Shown: positions 19,067 to 27,742 of the stretch, piece by piece | How the letters are laid out: every line of letters starts with the position of its first letter | How positions within the stretch are numbered: position 1 is the first letter of the stretch | Origin: Octadecabacter dasysiphoniae | GTDB lineage: Bacteria > Pseudomonadota > Alphaproteobacteria > Rhodobacterales > Rhodobacteraceae | DNA length: 64,000 bases | Direction of reading: 5' to 3' | Assembly: GCF_021532615.1 (NCBI RefSeq) | Contig: NZ_JAKGAQ010000001.1 | Location: 868,001-932,000, forward strand | The notes under the pieces: generated by a model | Seen by the model: only the letters and a program-made list of their open reading frames with translations | Database searches by the model: none | Told to the model about the DNA's origin: nothing | Made by a program: the position numbers and the translations under genes

Positions 19067-20335
19067 ATGGCAGAACGGGTGCTGACAGGGACGCGGGTGC
19101 GCAACCGGCGGTTGGATATCGGATTGCGGCAGGCGCATGTGGCCAAAGCGATCGGGATTTCGGGGTCTTACCTGAATTTGATCGAACACAACCGGCGCAG
19201 AATCGGCGCAAGGTTGTTGGGGGATTTGGCGCGGGTGCTTGAGATTGACGCGAAGCTGCTGGAGGACGAAACGGCGGCGTCCGTGTTGGGCCCCGTAAGC
19301 GAGGCGGCGGCGTCGTTTCCCGGTATCAGCGTTGAGGATGCGCGCGCCGAAGAACTGGTGGCGCGGTTTCCGGGGTGGGCGGCATTGGTGGCTGCACAGC
19401 GCGCGCGTATCATCCAGCTTGAGGCGCGCACCGAGGCGCTGTCCAACCGTCTGGCCCATGACACGCAGATCGCCACGTCCCTGCACGAGGTGATTTCAAC
19501 GGCAACGGCGATCAGATCAACCGCGTCCATTCTGGCGGAAACGCCGGATCTCGATGCAGATTGGCGCGGGCGGTTTCACACCAACATCGACACGGATTCA
19601 GCCCGTCTGGCCGAAAGTTCACAGGCCTTGCTGGGGTTTCTGGATATGGAGATGGAGGGGGGCGGCGCGCAGGATGCATCGCCGCTGGAACAGGCAGAAG
19701 CGATCATGGCCCAGAACGGGTTTTATCTGCCCCAATCCGAAACCGCAGAACCCGCGACGTTTGACGCAAGCGCAGACAAGGCCACGCATGCCATCCTGAC
19801 CAATTGGGCACAGGGCGCGGCGCGCGATGCCGCCGCACTGCCGTTGGCGGAATTTATGCAAGCCGCACGCGCGCTTGCGTTTGATCCGGCACGTCTAGCG
19901 GCGCGGTTTCAGGTGCCGCTTGATATGATCCTGCGGCGGTTGACCCATTTGCCCGCCAGTGCAGATGCGCCCCTGATGGGGTTGGCGGTGTGTGACGGCG
20001 CGGGGGTTGTGACGTTTCAAAAGCCCGTGCTTGATTTCCGGTTGCCACGGTCGGGGGCGGCGTGCCCGTTGTGGCCGCTGTATCAGGCGATGTCGCAACC
20101 GGGGCGGGCGTTGCGCCGCGTTGTGCGCCTGCCCGGTGCGGCGCGCACGCCGTTTGAATGTTTCGCCGTTGCGGGGGCCGTGGGCGATGTGGCCTTTGGG
20201 GCAGAACCACGTGTGGTGGCGACGATGCTGGTGCGCCCTGCACGCACCAATGAAACGCCAGATGTGGTTGGGCCGGGCTGTCGTGTGTGCCCGGTGAACG
20301 ACTGCGCCGCGCGCCGCCACCCGAGCCTGTTGTAA
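19067..20335 (+). CDS. XRE-family short-chain fatty acyl-CoA-type regulator (ScfR)
   Basis: The N-terminal helix-turn-helix is GTRVRNRRLDIGLRQAHVAKAIGISGSYLNLIEHNRRRI. The C-terminal half matches the ScfR domain with its conserved Cys motifs (GAACPLWPLY, and CRVCPVNDCAARRHPS at the end). Relatives (RamB, PccR, PrpR types) sense acyl-CoA or carboxylate status and control acetate, propionate or glyoxylate genes. The middle IrrE-like region is divergent. The gene diverges from the ABC importer and stands in a block with acs. Confidence 0.88.
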   Translation: MAERVLTGTRVRNRRLDIGLRQAHVAKAIGISGSYLNLIEHNRRRIGARLLGDLARVLEIDAKLLEDETAASVLGPVSEAAASFPGISVEDARAEELVARFPGWAALVAAQRARIIQLEARTEALSNRLAHDTQIATSLHEVISTATAIRSTASILAETPDLDADWRGRFHTNIDTDSARLAESSQALLGFLDMEMEGGGAQDASPLEQAEAIMAQNGFYLPQSETAEPATFDASADKATHAILTNWAQGAARDAAALPLAEFMQAARALAFDPARLAARFQVPLDMILRRLTHLPASADAPLMGLAVCDGAGVVTFQKPVLDFRLPRSGAACPLWPLYQAMSQPGRALRRVVRLPGAARTPFECFAVAGAVGDVAFGAEPRVVATMLVRPARTNETPDVVGPGCRVCPVNDCAARRHPSLL

Positions 20336-20421
20336 CGCGCCTTTGACTTAACCTGCCGGAGCGCGATAATCTGCACGTCGTGCCTTGGGAGGGCGCGAGA
20401 CCATTGGGGAGGGATCACAAC

Positions 20422-20790
20422 ATGGGCCAACGTGTGCTGTTGATCGAAGACGAGCCGAACATCATTGAGGCCATCAGCTATATCCTGTCCAAGGACGGCT
20501 GGACGGTGCACACCCATTCAGACGGGGAAACGGCGATGGATAAGGTGCTGCAAGGCGTGCCGGACCTGATCATTCTTGATGTGATGCTGCCGGGGCGGTC
20601 GGGCTATGACATTCTGCGCGATTTGCGGGCGGATGGCGTGACGGCGTCGGTGCCCGTGATGATGCTGACCGCGCGCGGGCAGGCCAAGGACCGTGATATG
20701 GCCGAACGCCTTGGCGCGACGCATTTCATGACCAAGCCGTTTTCCAACGCCGACATTCTGGATTGCGTGCGCACGCTGGCCACGTCGTGA
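20422..20790 (+). CDS. Receiver-only response regulator
   Basis: This 122-residue CheY-like protein has acidic LIEDEPN, the phosphoacceptor Asp53 in LIILDVMLPG, the switch Thr in VMMLTARGQ and Lys in MTKPFS. There is no output domain. The ATG at 20422 has a GGGAGGGATC ribosome site in front; an in-frame start at 20380 lacks one. It is followed within 20-30 bp by a small membrane protein and a symporter-kinase, the likely phosphodonor. Confidence 0.92.
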   Translation: MGQRVLLIEDEPNIIEAISYILSKDGWTVHTHSDGETAMDKVLQGVPDLIILDVMLPGRSGYDILRDLRADGVTASVPVMMLTARGQAKDRDMAERLGATHFMTKPFSNADILDCVRTLATS

Positions 20791-20808
20791 TGTGATGGCG
20801 GAACAAAC

Positions 20809-21096
20809 ATGAGCAATCGCGGGCGCACGGAATTTCTGGAACGGGGCAGCTATCGACAGCGCCGGTTTCGCGATGCGGCTCGTATGGTGCCTTTGTTTGC
20901 CGCCGTAATGATGTTGCTGCCGCTGATGTGGCCGCGCGCGCAAACAGATCAGAGCCTGACCAGCAGCGGCATTTATTATCTGTTCGGATTGTGGGTCGTG
21001 TTGGTTGTGATTGCGTTCGCGCTGTCGCGGGTGTTGCAGTTTGAAACGCCGGATGACAGCGCCGAGGGGGCGGGCAAGAAAGGTGGTGACGAATGA
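20809..21096 (+). CDS. Small two-span membrane protein preceding SSS-kinase
   Basis: This is a 95-residue protein with a basic N-terminus and two hydrophobic spans (about 27-43 and 55-73), then an acidic/Gly/Lys tail. I do not recognise a family. Position suggests a partner for the symporter-like sensor, as small membrane proteins commonly precede solute:sodium symporters. The stop overlaps the kinase start by four bases (ATGA), so the two are translationally coupled. Confidence 0.7.
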   Translation: MSNRGRTEFLERGSYRQRRFRDAARMVPLFAAVMMLLPLMWPRAQTDQSLTSSGIYYLFGLWVVLVVIAFALSRVLQFETPDDSAEGAGKKGGDE

Positions 21097-23777
21097 TTTC
21101 GTTTAACCTGCTTGTCTTTGTGTCCATTGCATATGTGGTGTTCTTGTTCGCGGTGGCCTTTGCCGCAGAACGCCGCGCTGCCATGGGCAAAACCGCGTGG
21201 CTGCGGTCTTCGGCGATCTACACATTATCACTCAGTATTTATTGCACTGCGTGGACGTTTTATGGCGCGGTGGGCTATGCGGCGCGGTCCGGCCTTGAAT
21301 TTTTGACGATCTATCTGGGGCCGACATTGGTGATGATCGGCTGGTGGTGGTTGGTGCGCAAACTGGTGCGGATCGGGCGCACGCAGCGTTTGACGTCCAT
21401 TGCGGATTTGATTTCATCGCGGTTCGGGAAATCTACCTTTTTGGGGGTGCTTGTCACGGTGCTCGCTATCGTTGGAACCACGCCCTATATCGCGCTTCAG
21501 CTGCAATCGGTGACGCAATCCATCGCCGTGTTTGCCGCCAGTTCTGGTGAGGTCTGGGAGGCGGGCGATCTGAACGGGGCCGCGATGTGGGTGGCGGCGG
21601 GTCTGGCGGTGTTCACCGTGTTGTTCGGCACGCGCAATCTGGATGCCCATGAACGCCATCACGGTATTGTTCTGGCCATCGCCGTTGAGGCCGTGGTGAA
21701 GCTGTTTGCGCTGATCGCTGTCGGGGTGTTCGTCGTGTGGGGCGTGGCGGGGGGCATTGGCCCGACGATGGATCTGATCGATGCCTCCGCACAGTCCCAA
21801 TGGGCGCCGCAACCCAGCCGCTGGATCGGGCTGATCTTTGTGTCGGCGGCGGCGTTTTTGTGCCTGCCGCGCATGTTTCAGGTGCTGGTGGTGGAAAATT
21901 CCGACGAACGCACGGTGAGCACCGCAAGCTGGGCATTTCCAACATATCTGCTGTTGATGAGCCTGTTTGTCGTGCCCATCGCTGTCGTGGGTCTTGATTT
22001 GATGCCCGCGGGCGCGAACCCTGATTTGTTTGTCGTCACGCTGCCCTTATCCGAGGGGCGCGAGGGGCTGGCGATTTTGTCGTTCTTGGGCGGGTTTTCA
22101 TCGGCGACGTCCATGGTGATCGTGGCGACGCTGGCGCTGGCGACGATGGTGTCCAACCACATCGTTGTGCCCAGCTGGCTGAACGCGCGCACGCCGGGGG
22201 CGGTGGTATCCGGCGATGTGCGCGACGTGGTCGTGATGTCGCGGCGCATTTCTATCGGGGTGATTTTGGCGCTGGGCTATATCTATTTCCGTCTGTCCGG
22301 CGGGGGCGGGGCGCTGGCGGCCATCGGTTTGGTCAGCTTTACAGGCGTGACGCAGGTTTTGCCGGCCATGATTGGCGGCGTGTTCTGGCGCGGGGCGAAC
22401 CGTTGGGGCGCGGGGGCTGCCATTTCAATTGGCTTCGCGGTCTGGGCCTGGACCCAGTTTTTGCCAAGCTTCGGTGTGGATGCGGTCATTTCCCAAGCGG
22501 TGTTTGATCAGGGCCCGTTCGGCATCAACTGGCTGCGCCCTTATGCGTTGTTCGGGATCGAAGGGATCGATCCGTTCGTGCATGCGGTGTTCTGGTCCAT
22601 GTTGCTGAACACAGGCGCGTTGATTGTGGTGTCGATCCTGACATTCCCCAACCCGCTGGAACGGCTGCAAGGCGCGCAGTTTGTCAATGTGTACGACTAT
22701 TCCAGCGGTGCGCGCACGTGGTCACAATCTGCCGCGCAGGCCGAGGATTTGCTGGTCATGGCCCAGCGGATTTTGGGCGGCGCTGAGGCGCAATCGATTT
22801 TTCAGGCAGAGGCGCGATCCCAAGGCAAAGACGGGTTTTTGCCTGATGTCACGCCGGATTTTATCAGCCGGTTGGAACGCGAATTGTCCGGTTCTGTTGG
22901 TGCGGCGACGGCCCATGCGATGATGGCACAACTGACCGAAGGCGCGATGGTCAGTGTGGATGATCTGATCGCCGTGGCCGATGAAACCGCGCAGATTATG
23001 GAATATTCCAGCCAGCTTGAGGCGAAATCAGCCGAACAGGACCGCACCGCACGCGCGCTGCGTGAGGCCAACGAAAAACTGACGGCGTTGTCGATCCAGA
23101 AGGACGCATTTCTAAGCCAGATCAGCCATGAATTGCGCACCCCGATGACGTCTATCAGATCGTTTTCCGACATTCTGCGCGATGGTGAAATCGAAGACGA
23201 GGCGCGCAAGAAATTTGCCGGAATTATTCACGATGAAACCAACCGCCTGACCCGTCTTTTGGACGATCTTCTGGATCTTGGGGTGCTGGAAAGCGGGCAG
23301 GTTCAGCTCAACATCGGGGAGGGCACGCTGGCGGAGGTTCTGGACCGCGCCATCATGGCATCCGGTGTTGCACCTGATGATCTGGTGATTTCGCGGCGTG
23401 CGGTAAATGAGGGCGTGCCGCTGACAACCGATCTGGAACGGTTGGCGCAGGTGTTCATCAATCTGATCAGCAATGCCGCGAAATACTGCATGGCCGATGA
23501 CCCTGAATTGCGCATCATTGTGCGCCAGATCAACGGGCAGACTGTTGTTGATTTTTGCGACAATGGTGCGGGTGTGCCCAAAGAAAGCCAGTCGATGATC
23601 TTTGAGAAATTTTCACGGCTTGAGGATGCGGGTAAGGCCGGGGGGGCGGGCCTTGGCCTGTCGATTTGCCGCCAGATCATGACCGCACTGGGCGGCGATG
23701 TGACCTATCTGCCCGGTCAGGGGGGCGCGGGATTTCGCGTGACTATTCCCGCCGCTGTCGCACTGGCTGCGCAATAG
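21093..23777 (+). CDS. Sensor histidine kinase with sodium:solute symporter domain (CrbS/CbrA type)
   Basis: Of 894 residues, about 1-500 form a many-span SSS domain: an opening YSLSIYCTAWTFYGAVGYAARSG-type stretch, then SIADLISSRFGKS and FLGGFSSATSMVIVATLALATMVSNHI. A coiled linker follows (~610-670). The HisKA box holds His679 in ISHELRTPMTSI, and the ATPase domain has NAAKY, DNGAGV and GLGLSICRQ. There is no C-terminal receiver. Kinases of this design (CrbS, CbrA, MxtR) respond to acetate or carbon/nitrogen supply, and CrbS/CrbR controls acs in vibrios and pseudomonads. Here acs is 8 kb away. Confidence 0.93.
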   Translation: MISFNLLVFVSIAYVVFLFAVAFAAERRAAMGKTAWLRSSAIYTLSLSIYCTAWTFYGAVGYAARSGLEFLTIYLGPTLVMIGWWWLVRKLVRIGRTQRLTSIADLISSRFGKSTFLGVLVTVLAIVGTTPYIALQLQSVTQSIAVFAASSGEVWEAGDLNGAAMWVAAGLAVFTVLFGTRNLDAHERHHGIVLAIAVEAVVKLFALIAVGVFVVWGVAGGIGPTMDLIDASAQSQWAPQPSRWIGLIFVSAAAFLCLPRMFQVLVVENSDERTVSTASWAFPTYLLLMSLFVVPIAVVGLDLMPAGANPDLFVVTLPLSEGREGLAILSFLGGFSSATSMVIVATLALATMVSNHIVVPSWLNARTPGAVVSGDVRDVVVMSRRISIGVILALGYIYFRLSGGGGALAAIGLVSFTGVTQVLPAMIGGVFWRGANRWGAGAAISIGFAVWAWTQFLPSFGVDAVISQAVFDQGPFGINWLRPYALFGIEGIDPFVHAVFWSMLLNTGALIVVSILTFPNPLERLQGAQFVNVYDYSSGARTWSQSAAQAEDLLVMAQRILGGAEAQSIFQAEARSQGKDGFLPDVTPDFISRLERELSGSVGAATAHAMMAQLTEGAMVSVDDLIAVADETAQIMEYSSQLEAKSAEQDRTARALREANEKLTALSIQKDAFLSQISHELRTPMTSIRSFSDILRDGEIEDEARKKFAGIIHDETNRLTRLLDDLLDLGVLESGQVQLNIGEGTLAEVLDRAIMASGVAPDDLVISRRAVNEGVPLTTDLERLAQVFINLISNAAKYCMADDPELRIIVRQINGQTVVDFCDNGAGVPKESQSMIFEKFSRLEDAGKAGGAGLGLSICRQIMTALGGDVTYLPGQGGAGFRVTIPAAVALAAQ

Positions 23778-23833
23778 TTGGCCCGTTAGAGGTTTCGTAA
23801 CCTTGGGCGGCGTAGTCTGGGCCATGACCCATT

Positions 23834-24814
23834 GTGCAGGATGCCTTTGAAATGGATGCGTTAAACGCAGTTCTGGCCCATAAATTAGGGCTGACGCCGC
23901 CCGAACCGGACCCGGATGCGCAGGGCCCGGCGCCGACTCCTATGCGCCAGATGCGCCGTGCGTTGGGCCGTGCGGCGGATAAGGCTGTTGGGTTGTCGGC
24001 CTCTGTTCTTGGAATTGCAGAAGAAAACCTTGAGGCGGAGGCGCTGATTGAAAGCGGGCCGGAAGACTGGGTTGTGATCGGGCTGCGCGATGGTTCGAAT
24101 CCGGGGCTGACCGGGTTGTTCCTGATCAATCCTGCATTGCGATCTGCGTTGGTTGAAATGCAGACGATGGGCAATTTGTTGGCCGCGAGCGAGGATGAGA
24201 GGAAAGTCACGCGCACGGATGCGGTGTTGGCGGTGCCGTTTGCGTCGCAGTTGTTGCGCGAATTGGCCGATGTCGGGTTCGGCGCGGGCGTGCTGGACCC
24301 TGCGGCCTATGACATGGGCCCGATGGACGATTTGCGCACGGCCGGATTGGTCATGACGCCGGGGCTGTATCGCAGTTGGCGCATATCTGTGCAGCTTGGA
24401 GGAAGCGAGCGGCAGGGTGAAATGTTGATCGCTATGCGACCGGACGTGACAACGCCGATTGCCGCCCATGACACCGCGCCGGAGTGGTCCATGGCGCTGC
24501 GCGGCGCCGTAGAAGAGGCGCCCGCGGATCTTGAGGCCGTGCTGGCGCGCATGGTGTTGCCCATGTCCAAGATTGAGGAATTCGAGGTCGGGCAGGTTCT
24601 GCAACTGGCGGGCACCACTGTCGGGTCGGTGTCGCTGGTGGGGCCGGGCGGGCAAAAGGTTGCCATGGCGCGCCTTGGTCAGGTGGCGGGCAAACGGGCG
24701 GTGCGCGTTGAGGTCGAAACAATTGAATTGCAGGACGACACGCCCAGAGCAGCGCCGTTGCCCGAACTGGAAATCCCGCCGGTGGATGGTCTGATTGACA
24801 GCGGGGCGGCCTAG
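23834..24814 (+). CDS. FliM/FliN-family SpoA-domain protein
   Basis: The C-terminal ~75 residues fit a surface-presentation-of-antigens (SpoA) domain: MVLPMSKIEEFEVGQVLQL, GSVSLVGPGGQKVAMARLGQVAGKRAVRV. The N-terminal 230 residues are a weakly conserved FliM-like region (VVIGLRDGSNPGLTGLFLINPAL). No other flagellar gene is in the window, so it is an orphan motor-switch relative or part of a dispersed flagellar set. The start is GTG at 23834 or ATG at 23852. It ends four bases into the convergent TIGR01244 gene. Confidence 0.7.
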   Translation: MQDAFEMDALNAVLAHKLGLTPPEPDPDAQGPAPTPMRQMRRALGRAADKAVGLSASVLGIAEENLEAEALIESGPEDWVVIGLRDGSNPGLTGLFLINPALRSALVEMQTMGNLLAASEDERKVTRTDAVLAVPFASQLLRELADVGFGAGVLDPAAYDMGPMDDLRTAGLVMTPGLYRSWRISVQLGGSERQGEMLIAMRPDVTTPIAAHDTAPEWSMALRGAVEEAPADLEAVLARMVLPMSKIEEFEVGQVLQLAGTTVGSVSLVGPGGQKVAMARLGQVAGKRAVRVEVETIELQDDTPRAAPLPELEIPPVDGLIDSGAA

Positions 24815-25236
24815 GTTCCGTGCAGCTGGGACAATTGGTGGCGCATCATGGAAATATCATAACCCTGCGCGGCGGCAGCGGCGATGATGTCATCGGGTGT
24901 CATATCGCGGGCCCGGCTGAACGCCCAGATGATCGTGCAGCGCGTGCCAGACGCGCAATAGGCAAACACCGGACCGCTTGACGCATCACAGGCGGCTTTT
25001 TGTGCGTTGGCGGTTGTTTCGTTCATCGTGTCATGGGTCAGCGGCAGGGTCACAAATGTCAGGCCTGCGGCCTGTGCCGCGTCCCGCATGCGGTCTGCGT
25101 GATGGCTTGGCGGGATTTCGACGCAGGGGCGATTGTTGATCACGGTTGTAAACCCGGCCGCGGCAATGGCGGCGAAATCTTCGGGGTTCACTTGCGGTGA
25201 AACGGCGTAGGCGGGGGTCAGCGGGCGAATATCCAT
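24811..25236 (-). CDS. TIGR01244/DUF442 family phosphatase-like protein
   Basis: This 141-residue protein fits the family sometimes called beta-lactamase-hydrolase-like or sulfur-transferase-like, related to dual-specificity phosphatases. AYAVSPQVNPEDFAAIAAAGFTTVINNRP opens it. YCASGTRC carries the Cys/Arg active-site loop. In other bacteria such proteins are found with sulfide-oxidation genes. The ATG at 25236 matches the conserved start; upstream in-frame codons are not family-like. It diverges from an ArsR regulator, which may control it. Confidence 0.82.
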   Translation of the reverse strand: MDIRPLTPAYAVSPQVNPEDFAAIAAAGFTTVINNRPCVEIPPSHHADRMRDAAQAAGLTFVTLPLTHDTMNETTANAQKAACDASSGPVFAYCASGTRCTIIWAFSRARDMTPDDIIAAAAAQGYDISMMRHQLSQLHGT

Positions 25237-25329
25237 GCGGTGTTTTACGACGGGTAAACGGGGGCGTCCAGACTGGCTTTGCAGGTGCAGCATTCTTGAA
25301 ACCCTGCGCACGGGCCGTTACCAAGGGGC

Positions 25330-25653
25330 ATGACCTCTCGGGACCTGTCTGATGCCGCACTGTTGGCGCAAACCATGGATGCCGCCGCCCATGAAGCGGC
25401 CGGGGTGCTCAAGATGTTGTCAAACCCCCAACGCCTGCGCCTTTTGTGTGCCCTGCTGGAGGGCGAGCGCAGTGTCGGAGAGCTGGAGGAGGCGCTGGGC
25501 GCGAGCCAGTCTTATGTGTCCGGCCAGCTGGCGCGGCTGCGCGATCAAGGGCTGGTGTCTGCCAAACGCGACGGGCGCACGATCCGTTACACGCTGTCGG
25601 ACCCGCGCGTGACCCCGATCCTTGAGCGCCTTTATGAGGTATTTTGCGCCTAA
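25330..25653 (+). CDS. ArsR-family transcriptional regulator
   Basis: This 107-residue winged-helix repressor contains LKMLSNPQRLRLLCALLEGERSVGELEEALGASQSYVSGQLARLRDQGLVSAKRDGRTIRYTLSD. A Cys in LLCALL and another at the C-terminus (VFCA) match the placement used by SqrR/BigR-type persulfide sensors, one in the recognition-side helix and one at the end. Together with the divergent TIGR01244 gene this hints at sulfide or reactive sulfur sensing (inference). Confidence 0.88.
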   Translation: MTSRDLSDAALLAQTMDAAAHEAAGVLKMLSNPQRLRLLCALLEGERSVGELEEALGASQSYVSGQLARLRDQGLVSAKRDGRTIRYTLSDPRVTPILERLYEVFCA

Positions 25654-25769
25654 AACGGGGTGCGATATTTTGGCGGGTATATTTTGAATCAAATCGCGGA
25701 TAGCGTGTGCGTACGCGATTGCATACCGTGCAATTTACACTGAGTTAGGATTGGGTGGGAGGCCTTGTC

Positions 25770-25958
25770 ATGACAGGTATGCCGATGACGTCGGACAGCC
25801 ACCGCCGCAAGGTGATGTCTTTGCGACTGAGCACACGGATGCACGTTGACGCCCGTCAGGTTGCGATCAGCCGTGCGGTACTGGAGACATTGCAAAACCC
25901 GGTTGTGGCCCGCGCTGTTGCCCGGGGCTTGCGATTTGATGCGCTGGATAAGGCGTAG
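25770..25958 (+). CDS. Small hypothetical protein
   Basis: This 62-residue ORF starts with an ATG seven bases after GGGAGG. It is rich in Arg/Val/Met and has an amphipathic middle (VDARQVAISRAVLETLQNPVVARAVARGLRF). No family is recognised. A good ribosome site and a codon pattern like neighbours support it modestly. Confidence 0.45.
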   Translation: MTGMPMTSDSHRRKVMSLRLSTRMHVDARQVAISRAVLETLQNPVVARAVARGLRFDALDKA

Positions 25959-26076
25959 GCGCGCGCCTTCTTAATCATGGTTAACTGAGGGCTTTCCCTT
26001 TCGGGTGTCTGTTGTCATTCTATCAGTATAAGTCTGCGTGCTTTTGTTTGTGCGGGCGATGACGGGATGATCGGCG

Positions 26077-27447
26077 ATGGCCAGGTTGGTTCGATTTCGG
26101 GTTTTGGAGGGCATTGCGGTTGTGACGCTGGATGCGCCACCTGTGAACGCGCTGTCCGGCCCGTTGCGCGCCGGCCTTTGGGAGGTCCTGACCCGCATTG
26201 ATGCCAACGATGATATCAAGGCCGCAGTGCTGATGGCGTCGGGGCGGATGTTTTCAGCGGGCGCGGATATTCGTGAATTCGGCGCCCCGGAACGCCAGCC
26301 GTCTTTGCCGCAATTGTGTGATCGCATTGAGGCCTGCACCAAACCTGTTGTGGCGGCGATCCACGGGCAGGCGCTGGGCGGGGGGGCTGAAATCGCGCTG
26401 GCGGCGCATTTCCGGCTTGCGGATGCGGAGGCGCGGATCGGGTTGCCCGAAGTCGCGTTGGGGCTGATCCCGGGGGCCGGTGGCACACAGCGTTTGACGC
26501 GCCTAATCGGGGCGAAGCGTGCGTTGCAGATGATTATTTCGACCAATTCCATAGACAGCACCAGCGCACACCGGATCGGGTTGATCGATGGTCTGGTACA
26601 GGGGGATTTGGGGTCGGGCGCGATTGCCTTTGCCAAACGACTGGTTGAACGGGGCCAAAAGCCGCGCCGCACCAGTGAGAACCGCAGCCAGTTCAAGGAT
26701 GCGCGGGCCCATCAGTCCGCGATCGCCGAGGCGCGCACAGCGTTGCGGGATAATCCATTGCACGCGCCGCTTCGGGCGGTGGATTGCGTTGAGGCCGCGG
26801 CGGTTTTGCCGTTTCAGGCCGCCCTTGCGTTTGAGGCGGATGCCTTTGCGCGCTGTCTGGATCACCCCCAATCCGTGGCTTTGCGTCATGTGTTCATGGC
26901 CGAACGCAAAATTGACAACGCCCTGATCGAGAGGGACGGTACAGCGTTTCGCCCTGTTGATCCGATGGGTAAATCCATCGTCCAGCGCCTGCGCAAAGCG
27001 ATGCGCGCGGCCGCCGATCATCTGGTTGAGAACGGCGCGAGCGAGGCGCAAGTTGATGGTGCGATGGTTGCCTACGGGTTTCGCAAGGGGCCGTTTGGCA
27101 GCAAGGACAATAGCACCGCCAATGACACGATTGCCCGTCAGCTGATTGCGGCACTGGTGGCAGAAGGCGGCGCCTGTGTTGAGGAAAACGCGGTGCAGCG
27201 GCCATCCGATATTGATGTGCTGGCGGTGCATGGTTTGGGGTTTCCGCGCCGGATGGGCGGGCCGCTGCGCGCGGTGCAAACCACGGGGCTGATCGGTTTG
27301 CGCACATCGATGCGCGAATGGGCCGAAAACAGCGATATCTGGGCCGTCCCAATGATGTTGGACGACGCGATCAAAGACGCCCGCGGGTTTGATGCGTTAG
27401 GCGAGGATCACGCCAACCACGACGCACATAAGGCCGAGAACGGATAG
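26077..27447 (+). CDS. FadB-like enoyl-CoA hydratase with 3HCDH C-terminal helices but no NAD-binding domain
   Basis: Residues 1-185 are a full crotonase domain: GRMFSAGADIREFGAP oxyanion region, Glu105 in GGGAEIALAAHFR and Glu125 in GLPEVALGLIPGAGGTQRL. A FadB linker follows (to ~280). The sequence then jumps to the C-terminal helical dehydrogenase domain (GKSIVQRLRKAMRAAADHL, AYGFRKGPFG, HGLGFPRRMGGPL). The Rossmann GxGxMG domain with the catalytic His is absent, and 456 residues compare with about 700 for complete FadB. The frame is clean. Likely an active hydratase without dehydrogenase activity. Confidence 0.85.
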   Translation: MARLVRFRVLEGIAVVTLDAPPVNALSGPLRAGLWEVLTRIDANDDIKAAVLMASGRMFSAGADIREFGAPERQPSLPQLCDRIEACTKPVVAAIHGQALGGGAEIALAAHFRLADAEARIGLPEVALGLIPGAGGTQRLTRLIGAKRALQMIISTNSIDSTSAHRIGLIDGLVQGDLGSGAIAFAKRLVERGQKPRRTSENRSQFKDARAHQSAIAEARTALRDNPLHAPLRAVDCVEAAAVLPFQAALAFEADAFARCLDHPQSVALRHVFMAERKIDNALIERDGTAFRPVDPMGKSIVQRLRKAMRAAADHLVENGASEAQVDGAMVAYGFRKGPFGSKDNSTANDTIARQLIAALVAEGGACVEENAVQRPSDIDVLAVHGLGFPRRMGGPLRAVQTTGLIGLRTSMREWAENSDIWAVPMMLDDAIKDARGFDALGEDHANHDAHKAENG

Positions 27448-27612
27448 CAAAAACGATCCGAGGTTCAGCGGCATCGCGGACTGGATTTTCGCCTTGAGGT
27501 CTTCGTCGTTCGTGGCGTTATTTTTGGCGCGGCGCACTTGTACGATGCTCAGGATGATTCCGGCGATCCCGATTACGGAAATTACTGCGCCAAGCCCGAT
27601 CAGAAGTTCCAT
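27397..27612 (-). CDS. Small two-span membrane protein
   Basis: This 71-residue protein starts at the ATG at 27612 with AAGGGGAT in front. It has hydrophobic helices at about 4-23 and 50-70, separated by a charged loop (RRAKNNATNDEDLKAKIQ). Function is unknown; the family occurs in Rhodobacteraceae. Its end overlaps the convergent FadB-like gene by 51 bp. Confidence 0.65.
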   Translation of the reverse strand: MELLIGLGAVISVIGIAGIILSIVQVRRAKNNATNDEDLKAKIQSAMPLNLGSFLLSVLGLMCVVVGVILA

Positions 27613-27742
27613 TGTTATCCCCTTGTGTCCGGCCCTTTTGCCTGACGTTGGCCTAACCTGAGTGTCTGGCGCACGCAACCGCTTGCCGAGCTGCGCGCGC
27701 GGGGGTAGGGAAGGGGCCGACCCCACACAAACGAGGCCTGAT

